Below, in pieces: positions 7,590 to 19,311 of a stretch of DNA of 64,000 bases. The stretch is from JAAXHB01 sp965214945. Lineage in GTDB: Bacteria; Actinomycetota; Acidimicrobiia; Acidimicrobiales; Aldehydirespiratoraceae. The DNA lies in contig OZ244029.1 of assembly GCA_965214945.1 (NCBI GenBank), forward strand, positions 62,001-126,000. The letters are read 5' to 3'. The notes under the pieces are model-generated. The model saw only the letters and a list, made by a program, of their open reading frames with translations, made no database searches and was not told the DNA's origin. The stretch's first letter is position 1, and each line of letters begins with the position of its first letter. Both the position numbers and the translations under genes were made by a program.

Positions 7590-9044
7590 ATGACTGAGTG
7601 GGAGAAGGGCGTCCGTTTTGAGCAGTTAATGAGACGTGGTTTGGAGCGTCACCCTGGCGAGTACGGGCCCAAACGGTTTGAACAGATATGGGGTTGGCGG
7701 GAATGGCCTGACCGTGCCGATTGGGGCTTCGGCAGCGCCGACATTGGCATCGATCTGGTGGGTCGGCAGACCGAAGCTCACGGCGGCGGGTTGTGTGCCA
7801 TCCAATGCAAGTTCTACCAGAAGCGGACGGTCCCGACCAAGCAGATCGATTCTTTTTTGGCGGCGGCCACCCCGAAGGTGTTTCGAGCGTCTTTTCTTGT
7901 TGTCACGACCGGTGTCACTAAACACGCCAAACTCAAGATAGACAACGCTTCGCCGCAGTGTGAGGTGCAGTATTCGTCGGATTTGGCCCGATGGCCTTTC
8001 GATTGGGCTGAGTTCATCGACCGCCCCGACGACCTGACACACCACCACAAGCTCTATACACCCCACTCCTACCAGAAAAAGGCAGTCCGGAAAGTGTGTG
8101 AAGGGCTGTCCGAGGTCGGGTCGAAGGGGAAGCTGGTACTCCCGTGCGGCACCGGTAAGTCTGTTGTGGCGTTGTGGGCGGCCGAGCAGATAGCCGGTGT
8201 GGGCGGCAAGGTCCTTTATCTGGTGCCGTCGATTTCGTTGATGGGGCAGACCATGCGCGAATGGGCGCGGCAGGCTCAGATGCCGCATAGCTATCTGGGG
8301 GTGTGCTCCGATCCGACCAGCGGCCGTGCGGCAGGTGGCCGGCAAGACTTGTGCCAGCTGGCGATGCGTGTGAGCACCGACCAACAGAAGATCACCGAGG
8401 CGATGCGTGCACTTGAGGGTGCTGTGGCGGCCAAACACATGAATGTGGTGTTCTCGACCTACCAGTCGTTGCCCAAGGTAGTTGAGGCACAAGACTGCGG
8501 CGGCCTGGAGTTTGATCTGATCGTCTGTGACGAGGCTCATCGCACCACCGGCATCGAGTCCTCCAAAGTCGCGGGCAGTGGCAAGGCCGACAGCTCGGGG
8601 TTCAGGTTGGTGCACGATAACGGCCGGGTGCGGGGCCACCGGCGGCTGTTCATGACCGCGACACCCCGTGTGTTCACAGACCAAGCGAAACGTCGAGCCA
8701 AAATCAGGCAGGTTGACAGTTTCTCAATGGACGACGAGAAACTGTACGGGTCTGTGTTATATAGCATGTCTTTTGCTGACGCGATAGACGGAGACTGGCT
8801 GTCTGATTACAAGGTGGTAGTCATCAGTACTTCTGAGAAGAAGTGGCGCTCCACCTATGAGGGGAACACTGCCGCGATGCACGCCAAGACCGGCATCTCC
8901 TTTCGTGATTATGTCAAGCTGGTTGGCTGTTGGGATGCTTTGGCCGACCCGCACACCACACGAGCCGGCGGCGGGCGTGTCACAGGACAGGTAGCAACCG
9001 CGGCGGGGGGGGGGCCACTGTCGTGCGGCTATTGCGTTCACTAA
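7473..9044 (+). CDS. Type ISP-like restriction-modification enzyme, nuclease-helicase half (frame ends at a G10 tract)
   Basis: These 523 residues are the N-terminal half of a single-chain Type ISP (LlaGI/LlaBIII-like) enzyme. The nuclease has Asp94 in IGIDLVG and QCK at 111-113, a Mrr-like PD-(D/E)xK site. The SF2 translocase shows PCGTGKS at 224-230, DEAH at 353-356 and MTATPR at 394-399. After a run of ten G (9005-9014) the frame goes wrong and stops at 9042-9044. Removing one G, or adding two, joins it to the downstream frame, giving an uninterrupted reading ...GHCRAAIAFTNRIKTS. The sequenced form is therefore OFF. The second ATG at 7554 is an equally good start. Confidence 0.85.
   Translation: MNDLFTASRESSLTDGVTVPTVTGERGMNDLFTIIRESSMTEWEKGVRFEQLMRRGLERHPGEYGPKRFEQIWGWREWPDRADWGFGSADIGIDLVGRQTEAHGGGLCAIQCKFYQKRTVPTKQIDSFLAAATPKVFRASFLVVTTGVTKHAKLKIDNASPQCEVQYSSDLARWPFDWAEFIDRPDDLTHHHKLYTPHSYQKKAVRKVCEGLSEVGSKGKLVLPCGTGKSVVALWAAEQIAGVGGKVLYLVPSISLMGQTMREWARQAQMPHSYLGVCSDPTSGRAAGGRQDLCQLAMRVSTDQQKITEAMRALEGAVAAKHMNVVFSTYQSLPKVVEAQDCGGLEFDLIVCDEAHRTTGIESSKVAGSGKADSSGFRLVHDNGRVRGHRRLFMTATPRVFTDQAKRRAKIRQVDSFSMDDEKLYGSVLYSMSFADAIDGDWLSDYKVVVISTSEKKWRSTYEGNTAAMHAKTGISFRDYVKLVGCWDALADPHTTRAGGGRVTGQVATAAGGGPLSCGYCVH
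9005..9014 (+). repeat. G10 homopolymer, candidate phase-variation tract
   Basis: Ten consecutive G lie in the coding region between the helicase core and motif VI of the Type ISP-like gene. With G10 the product is truncated 10 codons later; G9 or G12 restores the full enzyme. The two halves are otherwise intact around it. Confidence 0.85.
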
Positions 9045-9252
9045 TCGGATCAAGACCTCCAAATCGGTAGCCAAATGGTGGCCTAAAGTCGTCCAAGATG
9101 TCGCTGCGAATGAGGGTGCCGATACCGGCGAGCGGCTGAAGCTCGACATTACACACCTCGACGGATCTAGTTCGGCATCGGAGCGCCAGGCTGCCATAGG
9201 CAAACTGCGAGAACTTCGCCTCGACCTCGACGCCGACCGGAGTTCGTGCTAT

Positions 9253-12222
<2,970 letters not shown>

Positions 12223-12414
12223 GCACACCCTCCAACCGCACCATATTCGGGGCTTTCGCCGTCGGACGCCTACCCGACCTGCACGTCGTCGACCCAGCCG
12301 CCCGCACCCTGCCGAGAACAGCAACACACCGGTCGTCACAGCCAACGGCTGTCTCCGGAGACGACGCAGGATGACTGACACACTTGACCTCGACCTCAAT
12401 CCCGGCGGGTCGGA

Positions 12415-13746
12415 TCAAATGTTGGGTTGTGTGGCACAGTTGGTGAACTCTGCTCGCAACGCGGCTTCCTCTGCCGTGTCGATTGTGAGCCCCCACAGGT
12501 ATTTGACAGTCACCCAAGCCGATGCATACCCGCACCGTGCCTGTTGCTGGTCGGCTGACAGCACACCGGAGTTGTTGTACGGCATCCACTCGGCAGGGTC
12601 ACGTCCGCCTTTCTGCCTATTTGAAGAAGCAGAGACAGCTATCAGACTGTGCTCATAACCGGTGTCATTGTAGTACTTCCGGCGTCTATCGTTTGTCCAA
12701 CTATGCGCGCCTGAGCCCCAAGCTTCATATAGTGGCACCACGTGGTCGATGTCGAAGCCTCTGCCGCCGTCGCGGTTGACAGCACTGTCATAGATGCTGA
12801 ACCATTTGCCGCCGACCAATCTGCATCTCCTGGTGCTATCGGTTTGTGGTCGCTCAACAGACTCAGTCACGAGCACCCAATAGCGTGTGTTACAGCCGCC
12901 TGTTCGTGCCCAACCGCTGCCGAAGCGTCTACGGTCGTAACCTTCGTTGTTGCGCTCTCGATCTTTCGGCAGTTGATCGAGACAGTCCAAAATATTCGAC
13001 AAACATTGTTCGGCTCGAATGTTGTTGGTTGCGGCCGCCCATCCTATGCCGGGCGCGGGCTGCTCCAAGGGTTTGACTTCCCATTGGCTTGCTCTCGCCA
13101 GGAATGTTGCCATCTGCCCGCGTGTAACAGAATCTGACGGGCAGAACAGACCGTCAGCACATCCTGCTGTAACACCTTGTTGCACCAAAATGGCGATGTT
13201 CGGGGCGTGGGTGTTGCCTTCAATATCTGCGAACACCGCACGAGCTGCACCGTCTTGTGGCTCCCAACCGAAAGCGCGCACCAAGAATGTTGCCATCTGC
13301 GTTCTGGTCACAGGGTCATCGGGGCAAAATCGTGGTGGTGTGCTGGCGCACCCTTTCGTGATGTCACGCACCACCAGAGACTCGACATGTGCGGCACGCC
13401 AATCGTCTTCAGGCACGTCAACGAATCGGGTTCCTGAGAGCCCATCTGCGGAAGGCGCGGCACCGTTTGCGGCGAGCACACGATCCAGCCAGACGGCCAT
13501 AGTGAACCGGTCGAGCGGCGTATCCGGGCAGAACCTGGTTGTGTCGCTGATGTCGCAGTGTGTGCCAGCCAGAATGCCTCGGCTGTCCAATGCGGCGACG
13601 TTCTCAGCGTGGCTGCTGCCCCCGATGTCATCGAAACCGCCGTCGCCGGCGAAAGCAGCAGAAACCGCGACTGCAGACCCTGCCACTGCGACCACCACAC
13701 CGAACAGCACCCGCTGGAGTGTCTTGCGGGTGCCGCTCGTACGCAT
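12415..13746 (-). CDS. Secreted S-layer-homology protein with C-terminal HNH nuclease domain
   Basis: A 443-residue protein. Residues 1-33 are a signal peptide (VLFGVVVAVAGSAVAVSAAFA). Three S-layer-homology-type repeats follow at about 38-90, 105-160 and 170-225, each with an FxDI/FxDV start and a FCPDxPxxRxxMAxxL end. The C-terminal part carries a GmrSD/DUF1524-type HNH nuclease: FDIDHVVPLYEAW, then YEHSLIAVSASSNRQKGGRDPAEWMP. It would act outside the cell or on its surface, either in DNA scavenging or against competitors. It converges with the Type ISP-like gene, leaving only 40 bases between their ends. Confidence 0.85.
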   Translation of the reverse strand: MRTSGTRKTLQRVLFGVVVAVAGSAVAVSAAFAGDGGFDDIGGSSHAENVAALDSRGILAGTHCDISDTTRFCPDTPLDRFTMAVWLDRVLAANGAAPSADGLSGTRFVDVPEDDWRAAHVESLVVRDITKGCASTPPRFCPDDPVTRTQMATFLVRAFGWEPQDGAARAVFADIEGNTHAPNIAILVQQGVTAGCADGLFCPSDSVTRGQMATFLARASQWEVKPLEQPAPGIGWAAATNNIRAEQCLSNILDCLDQLPKDRERNNEGYDRRRFGSGWARTGGCNTRYWVLVTESVERPQTDSTRRCRLVGGKWFSIYDSAVNRDGGRGFDIDHVVPLYEAWGSGAHSWTNDRRRKYYNDTGYEHSLIAVSASSNRQKGGRDPAEWMPYNNSGVLSADQQQARCGYASAWVTVKYLWGLTIDTAEEAALRAEFTNCATQPNI

Positions 13747-13764
13747 ATGCAGTTGACCGCCTGA

Positions 13765-13953
13765 TCATGTGAGATCCAAGCCGTAGCGTGCGATAGACGA
13801 GCCGACAGGTCCCTCTGAGTTAGCTGATTGAACGTTAGCAGCAGCCTGTGCTAAACGCCACAGGGCGTCTTGCTGACGGTGGATGAGATCATGTTGTGAA
13901 ACCCCTCGGATCTGCGACAGATCGCGACAGTTCTTCTCTTCAATCAGTGTCAC
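13765..13953 (-). CDS. Possible small protein of unknown function
   Basis: A 62-codon frame with a GTG start ends 18 bases upstream of the S-layer/HNH gene. Its sequence (RQQDALWRLAQAAANVQSAN in the middle) is not repetitive but matches no family I know. No ribosome binding site supports it. It may be a remnant of a larger gene. The remaining gap to 14033 is AT-rich with no visible gene. Confidence 0.22.
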   Translation of the reverse strand: MTLIEEKNCRDLSQIRGVSQHDLIHRQQDALWRLAQAAANVQSANSEGPVGSSIARYGLDLT

Positions 13954-14033
13954 ACATGGCGAAAGATAATAAAACTAACTTTTTTACATGCCACATCGTT
14001 TCGGCTTACCGCGCCCAAGGCTTGCCGCGCCAG

Positions 14034-14972
14034 CTAGATGCCCGTAACCGCACTGGTCGAATCGAGGCCTTCGGTAGCAGTGTCCACGAGATGCTGCCAC
14101 GGTGTCTCTGTGAGGTTGTGGCTGTGGCTCAGGCGGCCCAGAGCGCGTATCGCACCCTGGGTTAGGGCTCGGGCGGCCTTGGAGCCGCTCACCGTGGCAC
14201 CGTGGTTGTGCAGGGCGGTCACAAGCGCAGCCCGGGCCCGGGGCGCACACACTGCTGTCACTTGCCGCAGCGACATGGTCACGAGATTGCTCCAGATTTC
14301 GCGGTTGTGCAGCACCTTGTGAGCAGTGTCGGCGTCTAGCTCGCTGCTGACTGACGTCTCGGCCGCAACAACGCTGGCGACTTCGCGGGCGATGTGGCGT
14401 CTCCACCACGCGGCAGAGACAGGGCAGTCATCAAGCGGCGATGTGTTGCCGCGGACGTGGCGAAGCCCGCCGGTGCGGCGCAAGAAGTTTCTAGTGCGGG
14501 CTTCAGACGTGTTAGCTCGGGGTCCGTCCAAGAAGACCGCAGCCAAGTCCGCGCCGAACACACCGTCTGAAATCCACACGGCGTGGCACAACGCCCACAC
14601 GGCCGGCTCCGCGGCGTGCGCCGGAGTGATCTGGCCGTCGAGCGCTCGGGCGACCTCGCGTTCGGCGTGAATGGGGAGCCTGCTCATCTCTCCCGGTGTC
14701 AGCCTCGGTAGACTAGGCATGGCGAGCCGGGCCAACGCCGCGTCATCGACGCCCAAAGCCTCGTGGAGCAGGTAGTCTCGAGCAGCCTCGGGCCCTGCCT
14801 CTACGGCGCCGATCAGCCGGGCTTGGTTCTCTTCTACTTCCTGTCTTCGCTGAACAGCCTGTTCGCTGTTGGGGTCTCGGTGCTGCTTCTTCTCATAGGT
14901 GAGCGACTTCTGCCAGTCCGAATGCCGGTCGAGGTGCAGACAGACGCTGCCAAATGTCACTTCATCGTTCAT
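14034..14972 (-). CDS. DUF6339-like protein of the GHKL operon
   Basis: A 312-residue soluble protein, last gene of a leftward four-gene operon. I start it at the ATG at 14972 (MNDEVTFGSVCLHLD), which overlaps the preceding gene by 11 bases; the open frame upstream of that is only the other gene in a shifted frame. The middle (FLRRTGGLRHVRGNTSPLDDCPVSAAWWRRHIA) resembles the DUF6339 family, which occurs beside GHKL ATPases in putative restriction or defence loci. No catalytic motif is evident. The family assignment is from memory of the pattern and is tentative. Confidence 0.6.
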   Translation of the reverse strand: MNDEVTFGSVCLHLDRHSDWQKSLTYEKKQHRDPNSEQAVQRRQEVEENQARLIGAVEAGPEAARDYLLHEALGVDDAALARLAMPSLPRLTPGEMSRLPIHAEREVARALDGQITPAHAAEPAVWALCHAVWISDGVFGADLAAVFLDGPRANTSEARTRNFLRRTGGLRHVRGNTSPLDDCPVSAAWWRRHIAREVASVVAAETSVSSELDADTAHKVLHNREIWSNLVTMSLRQVTAVCAPRARAALVTALHNHGATVSGSKAARALTQGAIRALGRLSHSHNLTETPWQHLVDTATEGLDSTSAVTGI

Positions 14973-15759
14973 CTGCGCCGTTTTGTCTTGGCTGCTCAGA
15001 GAACGCTTCCAGCGTGGTGGCGGCCAGAGCCGGGTCGAAATCCTCTTCGTCCCAGTCTGGAACACCCTTGTCGTCGAGCTTGTCGCGGAGCTGAGACGCC
15101 ACTGAAGAGTCAGCGTTCTCGCCGCCTTCGCTCCATGAACTGCGCGGCAGCAGACCGAACGCGGCGATCAGTCCCGCTATCTGGACGTCGCGATCCTGGC
15201 GGCGCTTGTCGTACAGGTCTGCGGCCATGTTCACCCGGAAATAGGGCTTGGCGCCGTCGCGGTCTTCCTCCACCGACATCTGACCTTTGGCCAGCTGACC
15301 ACTATCGTCACGGCGAAAGCGCACCAGTGATGCCACTAGAGGCTTCACGCTGCGTACCTCGCCCCGGGCCAGCCACCAGCCAGTGGGAACAGCTATGACG
15401 GACCACTTCGGCCAGACGAAGCTGTTCAGCGCCGAGCCCGGCAGCTCCACGTCTCGCACGGCCACTATTCCGGGAACCAAGAAGACGTCGCCGGCGATGT
15501 GCTCGTCATTCCATGTCAGCTGCTGTTCGGGTGAAAACGATCGGATCTGCCGGCTGAGCAGCGTTCTCGGGCAGCGCAGTTCCGTCACATATTCTGCGGC
15601 ACCGTCGACGAGGAGTCTGCCCAGCTCGGAGGCGCCGCTGATCTTGTGTTGGACGACCGCCTGCTTGCCTTTCAAGTTCACCTTCACCTCGTAGTGTGCC
15701 TGTGGCCAGTCGAGCCTGGCCCCGTCTTCGGTGAGCACGGGCAGCCGCGCTCGGGTCAC
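14962..15759 (-). CDS. Uncharacterised protein of the GHKL operon
   Basis: A 265-residue protein, mostly beta-rich in its first 190 residues (AHYEVKVNLKGKQAVVQHKI, WSVIAVPTGWWLARGEV), followed by an acidic C-terminal tail (PDWDEEDFDPALAATTLEAF). I do not recognise a family. Its ATG overlaps the stop of the GHKL ATPase gene by four bases and its own end overlaps the next gene by 11, so the three are almost certainly made together. A role as a partner or substrate-recognition subunit of the ATPase is inference. Confidence 0.65.
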   Translation of the reverse strand: MTRARLPVLTEDGARLDWPQAHYEVKVNLKGKQAVVQHKISGASELGRLLVDGAAEYVTELRCPRTLLSRQIRSFSPEQQLTWNDEHIAGDVFLVPGIVAVRDVELPGSALNSFVWPKWSVIAVPTGWWLARGEVRSVKPLVASLVRFRRDDSGQLAKGQMSVEEDRDGAKPYFRVNMAADLYDKRRQDRDVQIAGLIAAFGLLPRSSWSEGGENADSSVASQLRDKLDDKGVPDWDEEDFDPALAATTLEAFSEQPRQNGADER

Positions 15760-17867
15760 TCGGCCTCCTCAGGCTGGCTGCTCTCAAGCCCATGTTTCAC
15801 GTCCGCCGCGACTTCGTCAAAGGCAGCTTCGTCTGCTGCGGTGTCATCCGTCTCAGCCTTGTCCGTAGTGGTGTTGTCTGCCTCGGTGCAGTCTGTCTTG
15901 GTTTCGGCGTTCTTTTGCTGAGGGCTGCGCCGGACGAGGTCGAGTTCGAGCAGTGCCGGATCGCCGACGGGCTTGGCGAGCGTCACTGTCAGCTGACGTT
16001 CGCCTGCCGCCGCCGGCAATGTCAGTTCCACTTCTCCTCCGGCTTCGGCGGCGCGGGCATGATTGCCGATGGCGTCGGCGACGCTCACCATCGGCAGGAA
16101 CGTGTCGGGCAGCGGCTGCTCGCACGACGCGTCGGCGCCGGAAGCAGCCCGAACCCGAACACCGATCCGGGATCCTGGGGCGGCCTCCTCTTCGTACCTC
16201 AGATACACTTGGATCACCGGCTCGCCAGCATCGGCTCGTAGGGCCGATCTGTAGCTCGGGACCGAACCCGGGCGTGGCACGCCCTTGCGGCGCTGTTTCT
16301 TGGAGCCAGCGCCGGTGTCTTTCTCGCCGCCTTCCACCGGTTGATTTCGTCTGCCTCCGCCGCTGGGGGCCCTGGCTCTGCGGACTGTCTCAGCGGCCCG
16401 GTTCAGCTGGCCCTCCAGTGTTGCGAAGCCAACGGGGATGAACTCTTGGAGGTCGGTTCGCTCACCTACAGCCTCCCGCAGGCGCTCGGCTACAACGGCT
16501 ATCAGTTCTCGGAGTTGCTTCTTCTCTACGTTGTCCAGTCGTTTCCGGTCGAGTCCGCGGTGCTCGGGGCCTTCCGCGCTGCGGACGAGCTGTTCGAGCG
16601 GGCCGTCGCTCAGCGACAACACCGCATCGAATGGCTCTGCCCGGGAGAAATTGCTCTTGACAAGGCCTGGTGCCCGTGACGTGATCCACATGCCCCTTCG
16701 GAAGACGTGCACTTGTGTGACGGCCCGGTCGTTGCCTGCTAAGGATCGCCACCGGACCACCTGCCCGTCGGGGCTTTCGATCTGTTGGCCGGACTGGAGG
16801 GTCAGCACCGCGTTGAAAGCGTTTGCGCCTCGTATTTGGCCCTGTTTCTCCGCTCGCATCTGCTTGGAGATCGGTTTCAACACGTCGTGTAGCGCGGCTG
16901 GGTTGATTTCAGTTTCCTCTATGTCATAGCGCTCGTCGTATACCGTTGCCGTGAGACGGCCGGAGTGGATCGCATCGGAGAAGTTGGCGGCGGCCACTCG
17001 GCAGATCGACTCGACCACTGACGGATCGTCGTCGTCGCGATGGAAGTCGTTGAACCCAGCGATGCAGACCACCGTACCGGTGTCGCCCAGATCGTCGAGA
17101 TACGGTGTCAGCAGATTGGGCGCAGTCCGAGGATAGTTCTCATGCGTGCCGTCGAAGGCGAGTTCTGCCTGGCCCACTCGGAACCAGTAGCCGTCAGCGG
17201 CGAGCAGGCGCGTGTCAGCGTGTCCGCGTCGGCCCGAGAATGACGGCTTACGCCTGCGCAGCCGACCGCGTGCTTGCCTGCCGGGATCCTGCTCGCGGTG
17301 ACTAGCCAAAATGGCGTGCCCCGAGGCGATCCGCTTCGTCTGCCCCTCGCGGTTGCGGTATTGGGCGCCGTATAGCACGTAGCGCAAATTCGAGGCCCCG
17401 AACGCGGCGTGGTGTCCGAGGCCGAACGATCCGGCGCCGGACGCGCCTTTGCTGGTGTTGCCGGGAGTCAACAGAGCGTCCATGCGCTTGCCGTTCAGGC
17501 CGTGACCGTTGTCGATGCAAAGCATCAGCGGGATCATCGGTGAGTCGATTGCCTTCCGGATGCGATCTACCACCATCTTCTCGTCATGCGACGGTTTGCC
17601 CGCGTTCCAGCTATGGCGATCTTGGCACGCCTTCTGGTAGACGCTGGTGTATTTGTCCCATCCCGGCAGAGACGCTTTCGGAACTTCGCATATCACGAAC
17701 GACACCTTCGCAGACCGGCCGGCCTCGCGGGCGGCGTCGAGGCTGTTCTGTAGCAGCTCGCGCACCACAGGCTCCGCGGATCCGTCGAACTGAGCCAGCA
17801 CCCCGCTGGTGAACCCCACCGGCTGATGTGTCGAGTTGAAACACAGATCTGCGCTGTCGCGGTTCAT
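15756..17867 (-). CDS. GHKL (MutL/Hsp90-type) ATPase
   Basis: A 703-residue protein with an N-terminal GHKL ATPase: N-box RELLQNSLDA at 36-45, DNGHGL at 119-124, and the lid GSFGLGHHAAFGAS at 146-159. A second domain follows to about residue 500, then a basic, low-complexity linker (SKKQRRKG), a beta-rich domain, and a Thr/Asp/Glu-rich tail. GHKL ATPases of this size occur in defence operons with nucleases and helicases, where they act as ATP-driven clamps. It is the second gene after the PAPS-reductase-like gene (99 bases away) and is coupled to the next one by ATGA. Its partners suggest a DNA-related defence complex. Confidence 0.82.
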   Translation of the reverse strand: MNRDSADLCFNSTHQPVGFTSGVLAQFDGSAEPVVRELLQNSLDAAREAGRSAKVSFVICEVPKASLPGWDKYTSVYQKACQDRHSWNAGKPSHDEKMVVDRIRKAIDSPMIPLMLCIDNGHGLNGKRMDALLTPGNTSKGASGAGSFGLGHHAAFGASNLRYVLYGAQYRNREGQTKRIASGHAILASHREQDPGRQARGRLRRRKPSFSGRRGHADTRLLAADGYWFRVGQAELAFDGTHENYPRTAPNLLTPYLDDLGDTGTVVCIAGFNDFHRDDDDPSVVESICRVAAANFSDAIHSGRLTATVYDERYDIEETEINPAALHDVLKPISKQMRAEKQGQIRGANAFNAVLTLQSGQQIESPDGQVVRWRSLAGNDRAVTQVHVFRRGMWITSRAPGLVKSNFSRAEPFDAVLSLSDGPLEQLVRSAEGPEHRGLDRKRLDNVEKKQLRELIAVVAERLREAVGERTDLQEFIPVGFATLEGQLNRAAETVRRARAPSGGGRRNQPVEGGEKDTGAGSKKQRRKGVPRPGSVPSYRSALRADAGEPVIQVYLRYEEEAAPGSRIGVRVRAASGADASCEQPLPDTFLPMVSVADAIGNHARAAEAGGEVELTLPAAAGERQLTVTLAKPVGDPALLELDLVRRSPQQKNAETKTDCTEADNTTTDKAETDDTAADEAAFDEVAADVKHGLESSQPEEAE

Positions 17868-17966
17868 CAGGTGTCCGTTCTCATCAGTTCTCCTGCCGAT
17901 AGTCGTCGGAGTGTTCTCAGGTCAGATGTGCCGTTCCGTCGTCATCGCTTCATCGTTAGAACGGCC

Positions 17967-18533
17967 TCAATCGGTGCAGTCGCAGGCCGGTGTGCCGTTG
18001 GCGTACCTGCCGTTGAGCTCAGCGGAGCCCGCGGCAAGATCGGCGAACGAAGCGGTGTTCACGCCGAAGAATCCGAAGCGCGATACGCCGTAGCCGTCGC
18101 GTCGAGGCGCTGTTCGGAGGTGCCTCTGCTCAAAGTCGGCCCACCAGCCCATGTCCGTGGGGGCACCGGCCCGCCGGCGTTCGTCAGGGCCTGCGGCCAG
18201 CGCCACCAGCTGGCGGGTACCTTTCATGAAGCAGAACACGCAGTTGCCCGCGCCCGACGGGATGTCGAGGTCGAAATCTCGGCCCTGCCACCAGCCGATG
18301 ACATCAGCGGCGGTGAAGCCGGCGTCGAACAGCGGGAAGTAGGGAAGCTCTCCCGGCGGCTGGGTTCGCACCGTGCACTTGGCGGTTGTTGCCCCCTCCG
18401 CGAACAGAGTGCGGGACAGAACCCGGTCGACGCGGCTCGGTTCGTCGGCGCGCAGCCCGATCAGGCGAACATGGCGTGCGGCATTCGGGCCGCGCATCGG
18501 AGCCGGCTTGGGCTGCCCGGCCGCGCCCGGCAC
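17967..18533 (-). CDS. C-terminal part of the PAPS-reductase-like protein (out of frame)
   Basis: This frame is the 3' portion of the gene starting at 19311. It is open without a stop from the homopolymer at 18694-18707 down to 17967; the GTG at 18533 is only the first formal start after that. It carries GNCVFCFMKG, the CxxC segment that in related PP-loop enzymes helps hold an iron-sulphur cluster, and ends TPACDCTD. Joining it to the N-terminal part needs 13 or 16 bases in the tract instead of 14, giving a protein of about 447 residues. Confidence 0.75.
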   Translation of the reverse strand: MPGAAGQPKPAPMRGPNAARHVRLIGLRADEPSRVDRVLSRTLFAEGATTAKCTVRTQPPGELPYFPLFDAGFTAADVIGWWQGRDFDLDIPSGAGNCVFCFMKGTRQLVALAAGPDERRRAGAPTDMGWWADFEQRHLRTAPRRDGYGVSRFGFFGVNTASFADLAAGSAELNGRYANGTPACDCTD

Positions 18534-18621
18534 GGGCGCGGCGGTGAAGTCAGCCCATCGCTGAGCGGGCCGCGCTGCCGGCCGGCTGGCTAGATGCTCG
18601 GCGCGGCGAAGAACCGATTCT

Positions 18622-19311
18622 TCAGATGCCGTCCCGCCATTGCGCGCGTAGGAGCGCGCGACTCGCTCGGGTTCGACGAGGCGCTGAGGCTCGCCCCCCC
18701 CCCCCCCTCGGAGCAGTCCAGTGGTGGCCCGCGTGCGCGGGGCCGTCGGTACGGCCCAGCCATTCGCTCAGCAGCTCGTGGGACGGGTACAGCTTCAGCT
18801 TCGCGGTGCAGGTACGCGAGTGCGGGTTGGGGAGCATCCCCTGCAAGCTCACGAACTCTTCGAACAGCTCACCCGACGAGCGGTAACCGTCGGGGTCTTG
18901 CTCCACCTGTACAGGCTTCACCAGCCTGTACGACTGCTTGCGGCGGTACTCGCCCCGCCAGGCGTCCTCCACCGTGCAGAACTCAAACCAGAAGCACGGC
19001 AACCCGAAGTCGGTCTCGAGCCGCGCTTTGCATCGGGCCGCAAACTCGTACGTTCCGGGATGCTCCGCAGAAGTGTTAGCGAACAGCACAGCGTCGCCCC
19101 GCTCGGGCCGCAAAATGCCCTCCTCGGCGGCCATGAACGCAACCGCTGCAGAGGAGCGCCCGCCGGAGAAGCTGACGATGTGGGGAAGATCGGCGTGCGA
19201 AGGGTCGCGATAGGCCAGACCGCCCAGCTTGGGCGCGTCCCCGTTCGCTTCGGCGATTGTAAGCCCCAACGCTGCCGTGGTCTCCGCTCTTCTGCTCATC
19301 TCCTCATCCAC
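18622..19311 (-). CDS. PAPS-reductase-like PP-loop protein, N-terminal part (frameshifted at G14)
   Basis: The first about 200 residues are an adenine-nucleotide alpha hydrolase domain: SFSGGRSSA at 47-55 is the PP-loop that binds ATP, FANTSAEHPGTYEFAARC resembles PAPS reductase and DndC, and RTCTAKLKLYP carries Cys168. After HHWTAPR a run of 14 G (coding strand) shifts the frame and the protein ends with about 30 arginine-rich nonsense residues at 18622. The true continuation is the frame to 17967. As sequenced the gene is OFF. Relatives insert sulphur into DNA (DndC), reduce APS/PAPS, or accompany BREX systems. It heads the GHKL operon. ATG at 19299 is an alternative start. Confidence 0.78.
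   Translation of the reverse strand: MDEEMSRRAETTAALGLTIAEANGDAPKLGGLAYRDPSHADLPHIVSFSGGRSSAAVAFMAAEEGILRPERGDAVLFANTSAEHPGTYEFAARCKARLETDFGLPCFWFEFCTVEDAWRGEYRRKQSYRLVKPVQVEQDPDGYRSSGELFEEFVSLQGMLPNPHSRTCTAKLKLYPSHELLSEWLGRTDGPAHAGHHWTAPRGGGGRASAPRRTRASRALLRAQWRDGI
18694..18707 (-). repeat. 14-base homopolymer (C14 on +, G14 on coding strand)
   Basis: It sits within the PAPS-reductase-like gene. The span 17967-19311 is 1345 bases, one more than a multiple of three, so removal of one G restores a single frame. Confidence 0.9.

Noticed and set aside
12371..12658. Rightward frame starting MTDTLDLDLNPGGSD directly after cassette E
   Set aside because: After about 15 residues it is antisense to the S-layer/HNH gene and not protein-like; at most the stump of a lost downstream gene.
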